A DNA stretch of 64,000 nucleotides from Cohnella herbarum (GCF_012849095.1 NZ_CP051680.1:5704001-5768000); one strand, 5' to 3'; counted from the stretch's first letter, positions 45,552-55,524 are shown. Made by a program: numbers and translations. Notes: a model not told the origin generated them from the letters alone.

Positions 45552-47169
45552 TCACGGGCACCTCTTTCTTCTCTACTTTATATAAGCGCCATTCATATTG
45601 ATGCTTAGGGTCTTCGAAGCTTTTATAAAGAGTAGCCCAGTCGCTCCCGCGTTCGAACAAGTACGGATACGATTTATTAATCGTGCTGTATACGGGGAGC
45701 CGGGGAACTAGGATGTAGTCAATATCGCTGCTCGGCGGATCTTTAACGGCATCTTTGAAGTCGTAATCGCTCGTAATCATAAACCTCTTAGGATAGTCGC
45801 TATTCAAGATGATCATAAAGGACGCTGCACTATCTGTTAAAATATTTCCATGAGGAACATTTTCATCCAGCCACTTCGCTACAGAACGAGATAATTCAAT
45901 TCTCTTGATGTCATTCCCTTGCTTAAAGTTAATAAACGCATTTTCATCGGGCGCGATAATCGGATTTGTTAATGCATAACTGAGGAGCCCTATTGTGACA
46001 ACTAAACTGCTTAACACGACTGCGCAGTTACGAAAATTTATTTTAACTTTGCTTAATTCGTATGGAAGCCATGCTATCGTTATCGGGTATACATACATAA
46101 AGTATCTGAACCATGCGAATGACGAGGAATTCATAAGTAACAGCAGTTGTAATGCGGGCACTGAGCAAAATACAAGTATAATGACCAGTATGTCCCATTT
46201 GAATAGTCTCTTGTTCATGATTCTAAGTAATAGGACCCCGAGGAGCGGTACAGAGAACCATAGCGTTTTCTTAATACAGAGAATCAAGGCAAGAAGAGGA
46301 CTTGTAAAAACCCTCTCAAAATTAGCATCTGCTTTTAACGATTCAGACTGCGCCACATTAGAATATTCGGAATTCAAGAAATATAACGGATTACCCATGG
46401 TAGTGTAATTGAAAAAGATCCAAATGAGCCCTGAGAAAACGACAGGAAGCAGCAAAAGTGTCCATGTGGCTTCTATATAATTTAATTGTTCTTTAAGAAG
46501 GAGTTTTTCTTGTTTTGCATTAGCGGCCTTTCCAACAGCAAACCATATAATTATGAACACGGCGCACGCAAGGGCAGCGCCTACCGGAACGGCTTCATAT
46601 CTGGTCCAGAAGGCAAGTGCCAATGCGAAACCTGATTTCACCAATTTTGTAGGATCCCGCTCTTCCATCCAAAACGTAAAATTAATCATAGCGTAAAGAA
46701 GAAAATACAGATAAGGGGAATCGCTTAAACCGTTAACGCCGAACAAAAAGATAAACGGATTTAAGGAATATAAGATGACGATGCTCAAGATTAACCATCT
46801 GGGCAACCCATACCGAATGCCTGTTTTAAATAGAAGCACGGAAGCTAGTCCGGAAAATACGCTACTTACCACGACGGCAGCAAGCGAATGAGAAGCTAAC
46901 GACGGAATAATCGGATACAGGATGAGAACAATGAGATCTAGTAAGCTCGGAAGAGGGGTCCATACGAATCCGATTGCCGCCAAATGGGGATCACGACTGT
47001 ATAGAACATAAAAAGCGTTAGCTACTCGGCTGGCTGAGTCAAGATGCATATATCCTTCGATATAACTAACATAAAAACCGATCGCAAAAGCGGAAATGCT
47101 TATAAATAAAAACAATACCCAAGCTATGAGCTTATTAAATGTGCTCTGTTTTGATGATAAACTTATCAT
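45538..47169 (-). CDS. GT-C type membrane glycosyltransferase (PMT-like)
   Basis: A 543-residue integral membrane protein with about 10-11 helices. The first extracellular loop carries the acidic GT-C signature region (SYIEGYMHLDSASRVANAF), and a C-terminal soluble part is at about 400-543. It should use an undecaprenyl-phosphate sugar, made by its GtrB-like neighbour, to modify an extracellular polymer or protein. SD GGAGGAG precedes ATG 47169. The acceptor is unknown. Confidence 0.82.
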   Translation of the reverse strand: MISLSSKQSTFNKLIAWVLFLFISISAFAIGFYVSYIEGYMHLDSASRVANAFYVLYSRDPHLAAIGFVWTPLPSLLDLIVLILYPIIPSLASHSLAAVVVSSVFSGLASVLLFKTGIRYGLPRWLILSIVILYSLNPFIFLFGVNGLSDSPYLYFLLYAMINFTFWMEERDPTKLVKSGFALALAFWTRYEAVPVGAALACAVFIIIWFAVGKAANAKQEKLLLKEQLNYIEATWTLLLLPVVFSGLIWIFFNYTTMGNPLYFLNSEYSNVAQSESLKADANFERVFTSPLLALILCIKKTLWFSVPLLGVLLLRIMNKRLFKWDILVIILVFCSVPALQLLLLMNSSSFAWFRYFMYVYPITIAWLPYELSKVKINFRNCAVVLSSLVVTIGLLSYALTNPIIAPDENAFINFKQGNDIKRIELSRSVAKWLDENVPHGNILTDSAASFMIILNSDYPKRFMITSDYDFKDAVKDPPSSDIDYILVPRLPVYSTINKSYPYLFERGSDWATLYKSFEDPKHQYEWRLYKVEKKEVPVNEGN

Positions 47170-47186
47170 TTGGTTCTAGGCTCCTC

Positions 47187-49247
47187 CTACATGCTTATAT
47201 CTTTACCAATGTTCGTAGGCGTTGAGTGAACGGTATCATGACCATGCGTCGTTTTCTCCCAATAAAAGGGTTTGGTAATTAATTGAATTCCGGCTTTCAC
47301 CGCGGCTATGCTAATTAACATCCAATAAATCGGCGTTAATAGCGTGTACTTTACATTGCCGAACGAGAAAGCCTTGTTCCCGGTGTTCTGCAGTTCTTGC
47401 GTAATTCGGTAGATTCCCATGGTATTGCTATAAACGAAAAGAAAGTTACCGCAGAATAGCTCGATAGCGGCAAAGTAATAAATCGGTCCCGGGAAAAAGG
47501 TGGAGATGATATCCGATTTGGTTAAGTACCATAGGACGAGCATCGCCCAGAATATAGGGTTTAATAAGGGAAGCAACGGCGTCGCGAGAACCATGACTTG
47601 GAATCCGATGAATCCTTTGGTGCCGATCTCCCGCCATAATTTAATGGGATTCCTCATGTGAACAAGCCACGTTTGCATGTACCCTTTAATCCATCTGGAG
47701 CGTTGGCGAATCCAGTTGCCCAAGCGGCTGTTGGCCTCTTCCCAAGTACGGGAGTCCACGATAGCGGTTTTGTAGCCTTCTTTGTAGAGCCGAACGCCAA
47801 GATCCGCATCTTCCGTAACGTTGTATGGATCCCATGCGTTTAGTTTCTTAAGGACGCTCATCTTAAAATGATTAGAAGTACCGCCGAGCGGGATAGGGAT
47901 ATCCAACTGCATGACTCCAGGGAGCAGCAGCTCAAACCACATGCTATATTCGTGCGTAAACCATCGGGTTAGGATGTTCTGGTCGCTGTTAAAGTAGTTT
48001 AGCTTTGCTTGGATGCAACAGCAGTTCTCCGGCTCTTGTAGAAAGGCGAGATGAACTTTCTTTAATTGATCGGGATCGGGTCGATCCTCTGCGTCGTAAA
48101 TGACGACATAATCGCCGAATGCGCGGATGAGACCATAATTACAAGCTTTAGGTTTTGTTTTGGGAAGACTGTGCGGAACGATAAGCACCGTATAATAAGC
48201 AGGTAAATTCATGGCTTTGAGCATAACCTGCGCTTCCGTATCATCTTCCTCGATGAGTAACCGGACATCTAATTTCGCCTTCGGATAGTCCAGGCCCTCG
48301 ATATTATGAAGTAACCGCGGAATAACCGCGCTTTCTTTGTACATTGGAACGAGAATCGTATAGATGGGAAGGGTGCGTTCATCGATCGCGTCTACTTCTT
48401 CCTGGGTAAACCGAAGCTGGGCCGTCTTCTTCATCCCGAATAGGATAATCATAAATTTGAAAATCGACATCCCGATATAGGAGACTTGTATCACGATATT
48501 CGCAATAATGAGCGTCCACAACCAGTCCCATACGAATCCGGCGATCAGTATGGCCAGGAAGATGAAAAACGTAAGCCACTGAGTTAGAGTAATTGTAATA
48601 TGCGCCGAGTTTTCGGGCTGCGCTACCATCAGCTTCGTTGTGCTTTCTTGCATAAGTTCATGCTCGTAAGCGGTTTTCCATAGAAATTCCAGCTCTTCGC
48701 GAGTGGCCAGCACTTGTTCGACCGTTTGACCTAGATGTTGTTCAAGTTCAGCGAGTTGTTCCGCGGATAAGATGGAACCTACGGCTAACAAAATGCGCTT
48801 TTTATCATTGTTAATTACGATTGCATTATACGAACGGGCCATCGCTTCCGGGAGTTTGGTTTCCTGTTCGAAGGAGAACTCGCTGCCGATTCGTCCCACT
48901 TGATTTTGCGTTGCGATCGCGCGATACAATCTATCGGGTTCTATAAAACGCAAAGACAATAATATATCCCCAAGTATGCCGCCGCTCTTTTGCTGGAATG
49001 CTAGCGCTTGGTCGAGTTGATCTTGCGTAATTTCATTCGTTTGGACCAGGAATTCGCCAAGCCGTCCTTTTGAAGCCACCTTCTGAGTTACCCTTTGGAT
49101 CGTATCTCGATCGAGACCAAACAATTCGGCGATGATATCGCCAAGTCTTCCGCCATATTTCGTTTGGTATTCAATGGCCGCTTGTAATTGGTTTCCTGTA
49201 ATGAGACCTTCCTTTAACAGGGCATCCCCAATTCGTACTGCCTTCAT
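47187..49247 (-). CDS. Processive family 2 glycosyltransferase with N-terminal MshEN-like repeats
   Basis: A 686-residue enzyme. Residues 1-110 carry repeats of MshEN form: RLGDIIAELFGLDRDTI (34 on), RLGEFLVQTNEITQDQLDQA (62 on) and ILGDILLSLRFIEPDRL (91 on), the pattern that binds c-di-GMP in MshE-type proteins. Two membrane helices (about 222-265) precede a GT2 domain with YDAEDRPDP, a TEDADLG acid and QRSRW, the hallmark of processive synthases. Four C-terminal membrane helices follow. It probably polymerises and extrudes a polysaccharide under c-di-GMP control. It starts eight bases after the GDP-sugar gene. Confidence 0.9.
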   Translation of the reverse strand: MKAVRIGDALLKEGLITGNQLQAAIEYQTKYGGRLGDIIAELFGLDRDTIQRVTQKVASKGRLGEFLVQTNEITQDQLDQALAFQQKSGGILGDILLSLRFIEPDRLYRAIATQNQVGRIGSEFSFEQETKLPEAMARSYNAIVINNDKKRILLAVGSILSAEQLAELEQHLGQTVEQVLATREELEFLWKTAYEHELMQESTTKLMVAQPENSAHITITLTQWLTFFIFLAILIAGFVWDWLWTLIIANIVIQVSYIGMSIFKFMIILFGMKKTAQLRFTQEEVDAIDERTLPIYTILVPMYKESAVIPRLLHNIEGLDYPKAKLDVRLLIEEDDTEAQVMLKAMNLPAYYTVLIVPHSLPKTKPKACNYGLIRAFGDYVVIYDAEDRPDPDQLKKVHLAFLQEPENCCCIQAKLNYFNSDQNILTRWFTHEYSMWFELLLPGVMQLDIPIPLGGTSNHFKMSVLKKLNAWDPYNVTEDADLGVRLYKEGYKTAIVDSRTWEEANSRLGNWIRQRSRWIKGYMQTWLVHMRNPIKLWREIGTKGFIGFQVMVLATPLLPLLNPIFWAMLVLWYLTKSDIISTFFPGPIYYFAAIELFCGNFLFVYSNTMGIYRITQELQNTGNKAFSFGNVKYTLLTPIYWMLISIAAVKAGIQLITKPFYWEKTTHGHDTVHSTPTNIGKDISM

Positions 49248-49254
49248 TCGGTAG

Positions 49255-50643
49255 TCATCCTTCCCAACTTAGCTTGTAATCGTTCCAGTCGATGTCGTAT
49301 CTCGTGATATCCTCTTCGTCGACCTTTTCTCCAATTTGAACTTCTATCAGGTTAACGGCTTCGATGGCTTTTATCGCGTGTTTGGACCCTGCCTGAACGT
49401 GGATAATGTCTCCGGAACGCGCGATGAACTGCCGTTCGTCGACGACAATCTCGGCCTTACCGCTAATTAGAGTCCATATTTCATTGCGATGAGCGTGGAC
49501 GTGGTAACTAATATGTTTGCCGGCCCATATTTGAACTTTCTTTGTTACGACCTGCCTGTTAATCTGTTGATTATCCTCATCGATTACGCGACACCAGCCA
49601 TATTCGGTTTCTTGATACATCGGGCGCGCCGATATATCTTGGATGACGTCTTTAATCTTAGAACTAACCGACCGATCTACGACCAGTATGCCGTCGGGAC
49701 TGGCGGCAATGATAGCATTGGATACTCCCATCACAACGATAGGAATTTGCAACTCGTTAATCACGCATGTATTCTCGCAATCGTCGCTTAAGATGCCTTT
49801 GCCGTTCATTCGATTCGGCATCGTTTCCGTCCAGTCATTCCAAGTGCCCAGATCGCTCCAATTCCCCTGATAGGGATGAACGACGATATTGTTCTCGCGT
49901 TCTACGATTTGATAATCGAAGCTGATCGCAGGCAATAGATGATATTGCGACGAGAGTCTCCCATACTCCTTGGGCAAAGATCTTTCATCCAACAAACGTA
50001 AAATGTAACCTAATCGAAAAGCGAATACGCCGCAATTCCACAATGCGCCATTTTCGATTAATTCGGATGCTTCCTCAATAGAGGGCTTTTCTACAAATCG
50101 ATCTATGTTAAGCAAAGTTGCTTGTTCTTGGGCTGCGTTTGTTAGAATATAACCGAATTTTTCCGAAGGGTGCGTTGGCTTTAAGCCTATAAGTCCTAAG
50201 TTGGCGGAGGAGGTTTGGAATAGCTGGGCTAGTTGTTTAATCGAGGAGTAGAAACTATCGTCCGCTTCGACATCGACAGGCATTACGACAATGATTTCAT
50301 CGTCATCCGCACTCATTCTCGAGTGCAGGAAGCTAGAGGCTAGACAGATTGCTGGGAACGTATCTCTTCGAGTAGGTTCAAGAACAAGCGGAACTTCTGC
50401 TCCTATCTGCGATTGAATGATTTCTTGTTGTGCCCTGCTAGCGGCAATAACTGCGGATTCGGCAAGATTGTGCTCCTGTAATTTCGCCCACACGCGTTGG
50501 ATCATGGATGTCCGATATTCATCGGTAGATTCGTCGGAAGAGGTATCGCTATCCATCACTTTGATAAATTGTTTGGAACGATAGTCATTGGACAGAGGCC
50601 ACAGCCTCTTTCCGGATCCGCCGGATAATACTATTAATCTCAT
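49255..50643 (-). CDS. manC: Mannose-1-phosphate guanylyltransferase with C-terminal cupin domain
   Basis: A 462-residue bifunctional-type enzyme. The N-terminal nucleotidyltransferase has the signature LSGGSGKRLWPLSN, EPTRRDTFPAI and FVEKPS. The C-terminal cupin (about 345-450, YHVHAHRNEIWTLISGKAEI) resembles the mannose-6-phosphate isomerase half of ManC/AlgA. It makes GDP-mannose for the downstream glycosyltransferases. SD AGGGAGAG precedes ATG 50643. First gene of the five-gene glycan operon, with a long leader. Confidence 0.92.
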   Translation of the reverse strand: MRLIVLSGGSGKRLWPLSNDYRSKQFIKVMDSDTSSDESTDEYRTSMIQRVWAKLQEHNLAESAVIAASRAQQEIIQSQIGAEVPLVLEPTRRDTFPAICLASSFLHSRMSADDDEIIVVMPVDVEADDSFYSSIKQLAQLFQTSSANLGLIGLKPTHPSEKFGYILTNAAQEQATLLNIDRFVEKPSIEEASELIENGALWNCGVFAFRLGYILRLLDERSLPKEYGRLSSQYHLLPAISFDYQIVERENNIVVHPYQGNWSDLGTWNDWTETMPNRMNGKGILSDDCENTCVINELQIPIVVMGVSNAIIAASPDGILVVDRSVSSKIKDVIQDISARPMYQETEYGWCRVIDEDNQQINRQVVTKKVQIWAGKHISYHVHAHRNEIWTLISGKAEIVVDERQFIARSGDIIHVQAGSKHAIKAIEAVNLIEVQIGEKVDEEDITRYDIDWNDYKLSWEG

Positions 50644-50764
50644 AAGGCTCTCCCTCTAACGTGTAATATTCATAGATATATAGTCATAGGACTTTTTGTC
50701 TGGTAAGCGTGGAAAATATAGGTCTCTAGTCATGTAATAACTATACACCATAAAAACCCAAAAG

Positions 50765-50792
50765 ATCATATTTATAAAGAAAAAAATAACAA
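50765..50792 (-). promoter_or_regulatory. Promoter candidate of the glycan operon
   Basis: Minus strand -35 TTGTTA (50792-50787), 16 bp, -10 TATGAT (50770-50765). This leaves a leader of about 115 bases before manC with only weak hairpins. I see no c-di-GMP riboswitch in it. Confidence 0.45.
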
Positions 50793-50922
50793 AGTACACA
50801 ATATTGTCATTTACCCCATATTTAAACATGGTTTAAGAGAGCTCCGGAATTGTGCTAGGTTCGCGTAACAAACGATATTCTTATATAATCACGCTAGATA
50901 GATTGAACTTGAGGTGATAGCC

Positions 50923-52497
50923 GTGAGCGTAATTCGCTTAGAGAACGTGACGAAGAAATACGACGATTCAATGATCTTTCGGGATATCTATTTTCGCGTA
51001 AGCAAAGAGGAGCGTATCGGATTAATCGGAAGGAACGGTGCCGGTAAATCGACGGTATTTAAGCTAATTTTGGGGAAAGAGGAGCCTACGTCCGGAAAAG
51101 TGGAAATCGATCCTCAGGTGAAAATAGGGTACTTCTCGCAATTTTCGGAAATGCGCGGAAACCTGTCCGTTCAGCAAGAGCTGGAAAAGTGCTTTGAGCA
51201 AGTAGCGCTTATCGAACGGGAACTTCAGGAAGTCGGGGAAAAGCTAGGAACGGTTACCGATGGCGGCGAGATGGACGCGCTGTTGACGAGACAGGCGGAG
51301 CTGTTCGAACTAATGGAGCATTTGGACGGGTGGAACGTATCCGTCGAGATCGACACGGTGCTTACGAAACTCGGGTTCAACGATAGATCGCGGCATCAAC
51401 CGATCGACGAGTTGTCCGGAGGATGGAGAAACCGCGCGGCGCTCGCCAAGATGCTGATCGAGGCGCCGGATGTCGTCTTGCTCGACGAGCCGACGAATTA
51501 CTTGGATATCGAAGGGATAGCGTGGCTGGAGCAATGGCTGTACCGATTCAAGGGCGCTATGATTCTGGTATCGCATGACCGGCAATTCATAGATAAGGTC
51601 GTTACGCGAACGATCGAGATCGAGAACTATCATTTTCAAGAATACGAAGGGAATTATACCGACTACGTCCGCAAGAAAAAGATGCGCAAGAAGGAGCTGG
51701 ACCGTCAGTTCGAGTGGGAGGAAGAGCTGCTCCTTATGGAGTCGGAAGCCATCGACAGCCGGGCGACGCGAAAATCCGGCTCCAAGGATCGCCTTTCCCG
51801 CCAACTGGCGGATAATAAGAAACGGATCGAGCCGCATCCCGTTAACGTTCTGATCACCGACATTTACGAGAGGCTGCGATTTCCGGACAAGCTGTGCGAA
51901 GTGAAGAAGATCGGGCAAGTCTACGAAGGTCGGACGATTTTCCGGAACGTCAGCTTCGATATACAGAAGGAAGATCGCTTAGTGATCGTAGGTCCCAACG
52001 GAAGCGGGAAGTCCACGCTTATTAAGGTGCTTACGGGGCAGGAGAAGCCCGAATCCGGCGAGGTCGTTTGGGAGAAGGGCGTAAGTTACGCGTACTTTAA
52101 CCGGATGTGGGAGGAGCTTAATCCTAAGGATACCGTCAGCCATGCGGTGAACACTTATGGGTTAGGGCTGGACGCTCCGCGGAAAAAGGTGAACAAATTC
52201 CTCTCCATGCTGCAATTCTCGGAAATGGATCTAAGCAAGACGATCGGTCACCTCTCCGGCGGACAGATGGCCCGGGTCGCGTTGGCGAAATGTCTTCTTT
52301 CGGGCGCCGCGGTTATTATTTTGGACGAGCCGACGAATCATCTGGATCTCACGAGCATTCAGGTTATGGAGCAAGCGTTGATCCATTTTCCGGGCGCCGT
52401 CGTTACGGTCAGCCATGATCGGTTCTTCATCGACAAAATCGGGACCAAAATGCTCACGTTCGACCCGGTATCGGGAATCAGCGAGCAGAGTCTATAG
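50923..52497 (+). CDS. ABC-F family ATPase
   Basis: A 524-residue soluble protein with two NBDs. The first has GRNGAGKST, LSGGWRNRAALA and VVLLDEPTNYLD; the second has GPNGSGKST, LSGGQMARVALA and VIILDEPTNHLD. The charged linker (about 235-310, RKKKMRKKELDRQFEWEEE) holds the P-site tRNA interaction motif of this class. No membrane helices. ABC-F proteins act at the ribosome as translation or antibiotic-protection factors; which applies here cannot be said. GTG 50923 follows the SD GAGGTG; a GTG at 50914 overlaps that SD. Confidence 0.9.
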   Translation: MSVIRLENVTKKYDDSMIFRDIYFRVSKEERIGLIGRNGAGKSTVFKLILGKEEPTSGKVEIDPQVKIGYFSQFSEMRGNLSVQQELEKCFEQVALIERELQEVGEKLGTVTDGGEMDALLTRQAELFELMEHLDGWNVSVEIDTVLTKLGFNDRSRHQPIDELSGGWRNRAALAKMLIEAPDVVLLDEPTNYLDIEGIAWLEQWLYRFKGAMILVSHDRQFIDKVVTRTIEIENYHFQEYEGNYTDYVRKKKMRKKELDRQFEWEEELLLMESEAIDSRATRKSGSKDRLSRQLADNKKRIEPHPVNVLITDIYERLRFPDKLCEVKKIGQVYEGRTIFRNVSFDIQKEDRLVIVGPNGSGKSTLIKVLTGQEKPESGEVVWEKGVSYAYFNRMWEELNPKDTVSHAVNTYGLGLDAPRKKVNKFLSMLQFSEMDLSKTIGHLSGGQMARVALAKCLLSGAAVIILDEPTNHLDLTSIQVMEQALIHFPGAVVTVSHDRFFIDKIGTKMLTFDPVSGISEQSL

Positions 52498-52507
52498 GAG
52501 GACGAAG

Positions 52508-53258
52508 ATGTCTAAGCCCCCCTCCGCGAACGAAGGAGTCTTCTTGGCGCCTAATACCTTATACATGCCCGTCCGCTTAAGCGGATTGGATAAAATATCG
52601 GTTTTCAACGACCGGGAGGAGCCCGGTAACTTTTACCGCGTTATTCTCGTGTGGGGCGGAGAGGGTTTGCTTTATGTAAACGACGTCCCGCATGAGCTGT
52701 CCCGGGGAAGCGTGTTTCTATGCGATGCCATGCCGCGGCTGAGGTCCGATCCTCAATCCGCCTTGCGCGGAATCCAAATCGAATATCGAATCCTAACCGC
52801 CGATGGCTCCAAACCTCGGGGATTGGAACATCCTGTCCCGCTTAAGCGATGTGCTTCCGGGATATTAAGATTAGCCGCCGAACTGGAGAGTGCCTGGAAG
52901 GCGCCGCAACCCGGCGATCCGGTTCGGACTCAACAACTATTCATTGAATGGCTCGCCGAGCTTATTAATGAGATGAATGTCAGACAGCGACCCGCAGATT
53001 CGTGGCTCGGGCAGGTCCTTCATTACATGGAAACCCACTTTAACAAGGAACTAACGCGCGAGCGGATGGCCGAATACGCCAACGTAAGCCCGGAGCATTT
53101 CTCGAGAATTTTCCGAAGGCATACCGGCCGTACCTTCAGCGCTCACTTGACTCTGTTACGGATTCGCAGAAGCGCGGTCTTGGTATTATGATCCGCTCGC
53201 CGTTCTTGCTCAAACCGAAGAGTTGGCCCAATGGTTATCCGGTCTAAAAGATGAGTAG
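52508..53258 (+). pseudogene. AraC/siderophore-binding fusion with internal deletion and frameshift
   Basis: From ATG 52508 (SD AGGAGG) the frame gives a cupin-like ligand domain and the first AraC HTH (RERMAEYANVSPEHFSRIFRRHTG) and stops at 53191. The second HTH is missing. Overlapping in another frame to 53258 is YYDPLAVLAQTEELAQWL, which matches YWDPIAILSQTEELAAWL at the end of the siderophore-binding protein at 27260. So this was a regulator-plus-binding-protein gene (Btr-like) that lost the second HTH and nearly all of the binding domain. It follows the ABC-F gene by ten bases. Confidence 0.8.
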
Positions 53259-53408
53259 CAAATGGGAGGGGACATTCCCTTTGCGGAATCCTCAAGCATC
53301 CTAAAATCATCCTGAATCTCCACAATAATTTTAATATCGACAAAATAATACTTTGTACCTATAATTGTCTTGTAACTGGAAAATTATGAGACGTGGAGGT
53401 TTGTCGGT

Positions 53409-53717
53409 ATGCGCGTACGATTGAAAAATGCTGCTGGTGGCTTAAAAGAAGTGAAAGTCGGGTTTAGTTGGACAACTTTCTTTTTCGGGTTTTTCCCGGC
53501 TTTATTCAGAGGAGATCTGAAGTGGGCAGTCATCATGTTTATTACCTCGGTTGCATTCGCGATTTTTACGGCAGGCTTCGGAGCATGGATCCCAGGCATA
53601 ATCTTTTCCTTCATCTACAACAAAATGTACATCAAAGAATTGTTGGAAAAGGGTTATCACCCAGCCGATGATCATGCTCAAGCCGCATTGCAAACGCAAG
53701 GAATCATTGCAGCGTAA
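53409..53717 (+). CDS. Small membrane protein, DUF2628/HrgC-like
   Basis: A 102-residue protein. After a soluble start (MRVRLKNAAGGLKEVKVGFS) come three hydrophobic segments (WTTFFFGFFPALFRGDLKWA; VIMFITSVAFAIFTAGFG; WIPGIIFSFIYNKMY) and a polar tail (KELLEKGYHPADDHAQ). The W-F/T-F-FFGFFP-ALFRGD motif with the N-x-x-Y-I-K-x-L-L-E-K-G-Y-x-P end is typical of HrgC/DUF2628 proteins. SD GTGGAGG precedes ATG 53409. Function unknown. Confidence 0.82.
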   Translation: MRVRLKNAAGGLKEVKVGFSWTTFFFGFFPALFRGDLKWAVIMFITSVAFAIFTAGFGAWIPGIIFSFIYNKMYIKELLEKGYHPADDHAQAALQTQGIIAA

Positions 53718-53751
53718 GATGGCGTCTTGGCAGTATACATACGATTGCGAC

Positions 53752-53796
53752 AATACAGGGCACGGCGAGGTTATCGCCGTTGCTCTGTATTTTTTA
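53752..53796 (+). terminator. Rho-independent terminator
   Basis: AATACAGGGCACGGCGA pairs with TCGCCGTTGCTCTGTATT and is followed by TTTTT. Confidence 0.88.
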
Positions 53797-53851
53797 TGAT
53801 CAAGCCATCAATAGGTGTACAATAAGAGCATAATGGGGGGCTGGCTTAGCG

Positions 53852-54625
53852 ATGAATGAACAAGAATATAGAGATTTCTACGACCGGGTCGGACAATCGA
53901 ACGGTTGGGATTTCAGCAAGCTAAAATGTCGGGTCGAGGGAGAAGCGGCGGATTTATATGGGGAGGTTAAGAAGCATTGTAAACGCTCGGATCTGTGGCT
54001 CGATATCGGCATGGGCGGCGGCGAGGCTATTCTCGCCATGCGCGAAGCCGCGCTGCTCCTAGTCGGAATTGATCTGTCGGCCGGAATGGTTCAGACCGCG
54101 GAATCCAACTTGAGGGAGTCCGGAGCTCTAAACGTACGATTCATGCAAATGGATGCGGAGAATCTCGATTTTCCGAAACGGTTTTTCGACGTGGTTTCTT
54201 GCCGGCACTCGGGGTTTAGCGCAATCCAAGTGGCAAAGGTTCTATCCTGGGGTGGGGTATTTCTTACCCAGCAAGTGAGCGAAGGGGACAAATCAAATCT
54301 AAAACAAGCGTTCGGAAGAGGCCAGAGCTACGGGGATGCGGACGGGAAATTAATGAGGAAGTATGTTCAAGACTTATCGGCAGCGGGATTTACCGAAATA
54401 CAGGCGTTGGAATATGATTCAACGGAATATTATCAGACGCCCGAAGATTTGATTTTCTTGTTGAAACATACTCCGATTATTCCCGGATTCGGGCACGCTC
54501 GGGAAGATTTCGAGATTCTTAGCGCATTCATCGATCAGAATCGAAGCGATAGAGGAATCAGGACGAATTCCAAACGATTCATAATAAAGGCAAATCGTGA
54601 GGAGAACGGGGGAGAAATGAGATGA
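53852..54625 (+). CDS. Class I SAM-dependent methyltransferase
   Basis: A 257-residue methyltransferase with motif I LWLDIGMGGGEA, acidic ribose-binding GIDLSAGM, motif II DAENLDFPKRFFDVV and a following SCRHSGF segment. The SD GGGGGG precedes ATG 53852. It overlaps the aldo/keto reductase by four bases, so the two are coupled. Substrate unknown; the TehB/UbiE-like layout is not diagnostic. Confidence 0.88.
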   Translation: MNEQEYRDFYDRVGQSNGWDFSKLKCRVEGEAADLYGEVKKHCKRSDLWLDIGMGGGEAILAMREAALLLVGIDLSAGMVQTAESNLRESGALNVRFMQMDAENLDFPKRFFDVVSCRHSGFSAIQVAKVLSWGGVFLTQQVSEGDKSNLKQAFGRGQSYGDADGKLMRKYVQDLSAAGFTEIQALEYDSTEYYQTPEDLIFLLKHTPIIPGFGHAREDFEILSAFIDQNRSDRGIRTNSKRFIIKANREENGGEMR

Positions 54626-55524
54626 AAAAGAACCGCATAGGTCAATCGGCATTGCTTGTCGGCGAGATCGGGCTCGGATGTATGTCGCTTGGAACGGAAG
54701 AAGGGAAAGCGGTCGGGCTGATCCACGAGGCGTTGGATCAAGGGGTTAATCTGCTGGATACCTCCGATCTCTATGACGGCGGACGTAACGAGGAGATTGT
54801 AGGACAGGCGATCCGGGGGCGCAGAGAGAGCGTGATACTTGCGACCAAGGTAGGTAACCGACGGATTCCGGGGCAAGACGGCTGGGTATGGGATCCTTCC
54901 CGGGAATATATTTTATCGGCGGTTAAAGAGAGCCTGAAGAGACTTGGAACGGACTATATCGACTTGTATCAGCTCCATGGGGGAACGTTGGACGATCCCA
55001 TCGACGAAACGATCGAAGCGTTCGAGCAGTTGAAGCGGGAAGGCGTGATTCGGGAATACGGCATCTCCTCGATCCGGCCTAACGTCATAAGGGAATATGC
55101 TGCGCGGTCCGCTATCGTCAGCGTTATGAATCCCTATAGCATCGTCGATCGTAGAGCCGAAGAGACCGTCATCCCCTTGCTTCAGGAGAACGGAATTAGC
55201 ATCATCGCGAGAGGGCCGTTGGCCGGGGGATCGCTTGCGGCGAATAGGCAACCCGTCAAGGGTTTTCTGGATTATGAGCTGACCGAGCTGGTTGCGCTTC
55301 GGGAGCAGTTGCATGCTTTGGAGAACGCTGGACGGAGTCTCACTTCGCTTGCGATTCGTTACTCGCTTAGCCATCCGGCGGTCGCCGTTGCCATCCCGGG
55401 AGCCAGTTCGCCCGAGCAACTGGTGCAGAACCTGAAGGCCGCGGATGTGCCGGAGCTGTCGGAGGAAGAGGTTAAGCTCATTCGCAGTCTCAGTAAGCCG
55501 AATCGGTATTCGCAGCATAGATAG
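54622..55524 (+). CDS. Aldo/keto reductase
   Basis: A 300-residue TIM-barrel NAD(P)H oxidoreductase. The tetrad is Asp46, Tyr51, Lys76 and His119 (NLLDTSDLYDGG; LATKVG; LYQLHGG). The cofactor-binding end (AIPGASSPEQLVQNLKAADVPELS) is complete. Four-base overlap with the methyltransferase. A short relic of a related gene's C-terminus lies at 44061-44123. Confidence 0.93.
   Translation: MKKNRIGQSALLVGEIGLGCMSLGTEEGKAVGLIHEALDQGVNLLDTSDLYDGGRNEEIVGQAIRGRRESVILATKVGNRRIPGQDGWVWDPSREYILSAVKESLKRLGTDYIDLYQLHGGTLDDPIDETIEAFEQLKREGVIREYGISSIRPNVIREYAARSAIVSVMNPYSIVDRRAEETVIPLLQENGISIIARGPLAGGSLAANRQPVKGFLDYELTELVALREQLHALENAGRSLTSLAIRYSLSHPAVAVAIPGASSPEQLVQNLKAADVPELSEEEVKLIRSLSKPNRYSQHR

Noticed and set aside
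50644..50913. c-di-GMP riboswitch in the leader of the glycan operon
   Set aside because: None of the conserved GEMM blocks are present; control is more likely through the MshEN-like domain.
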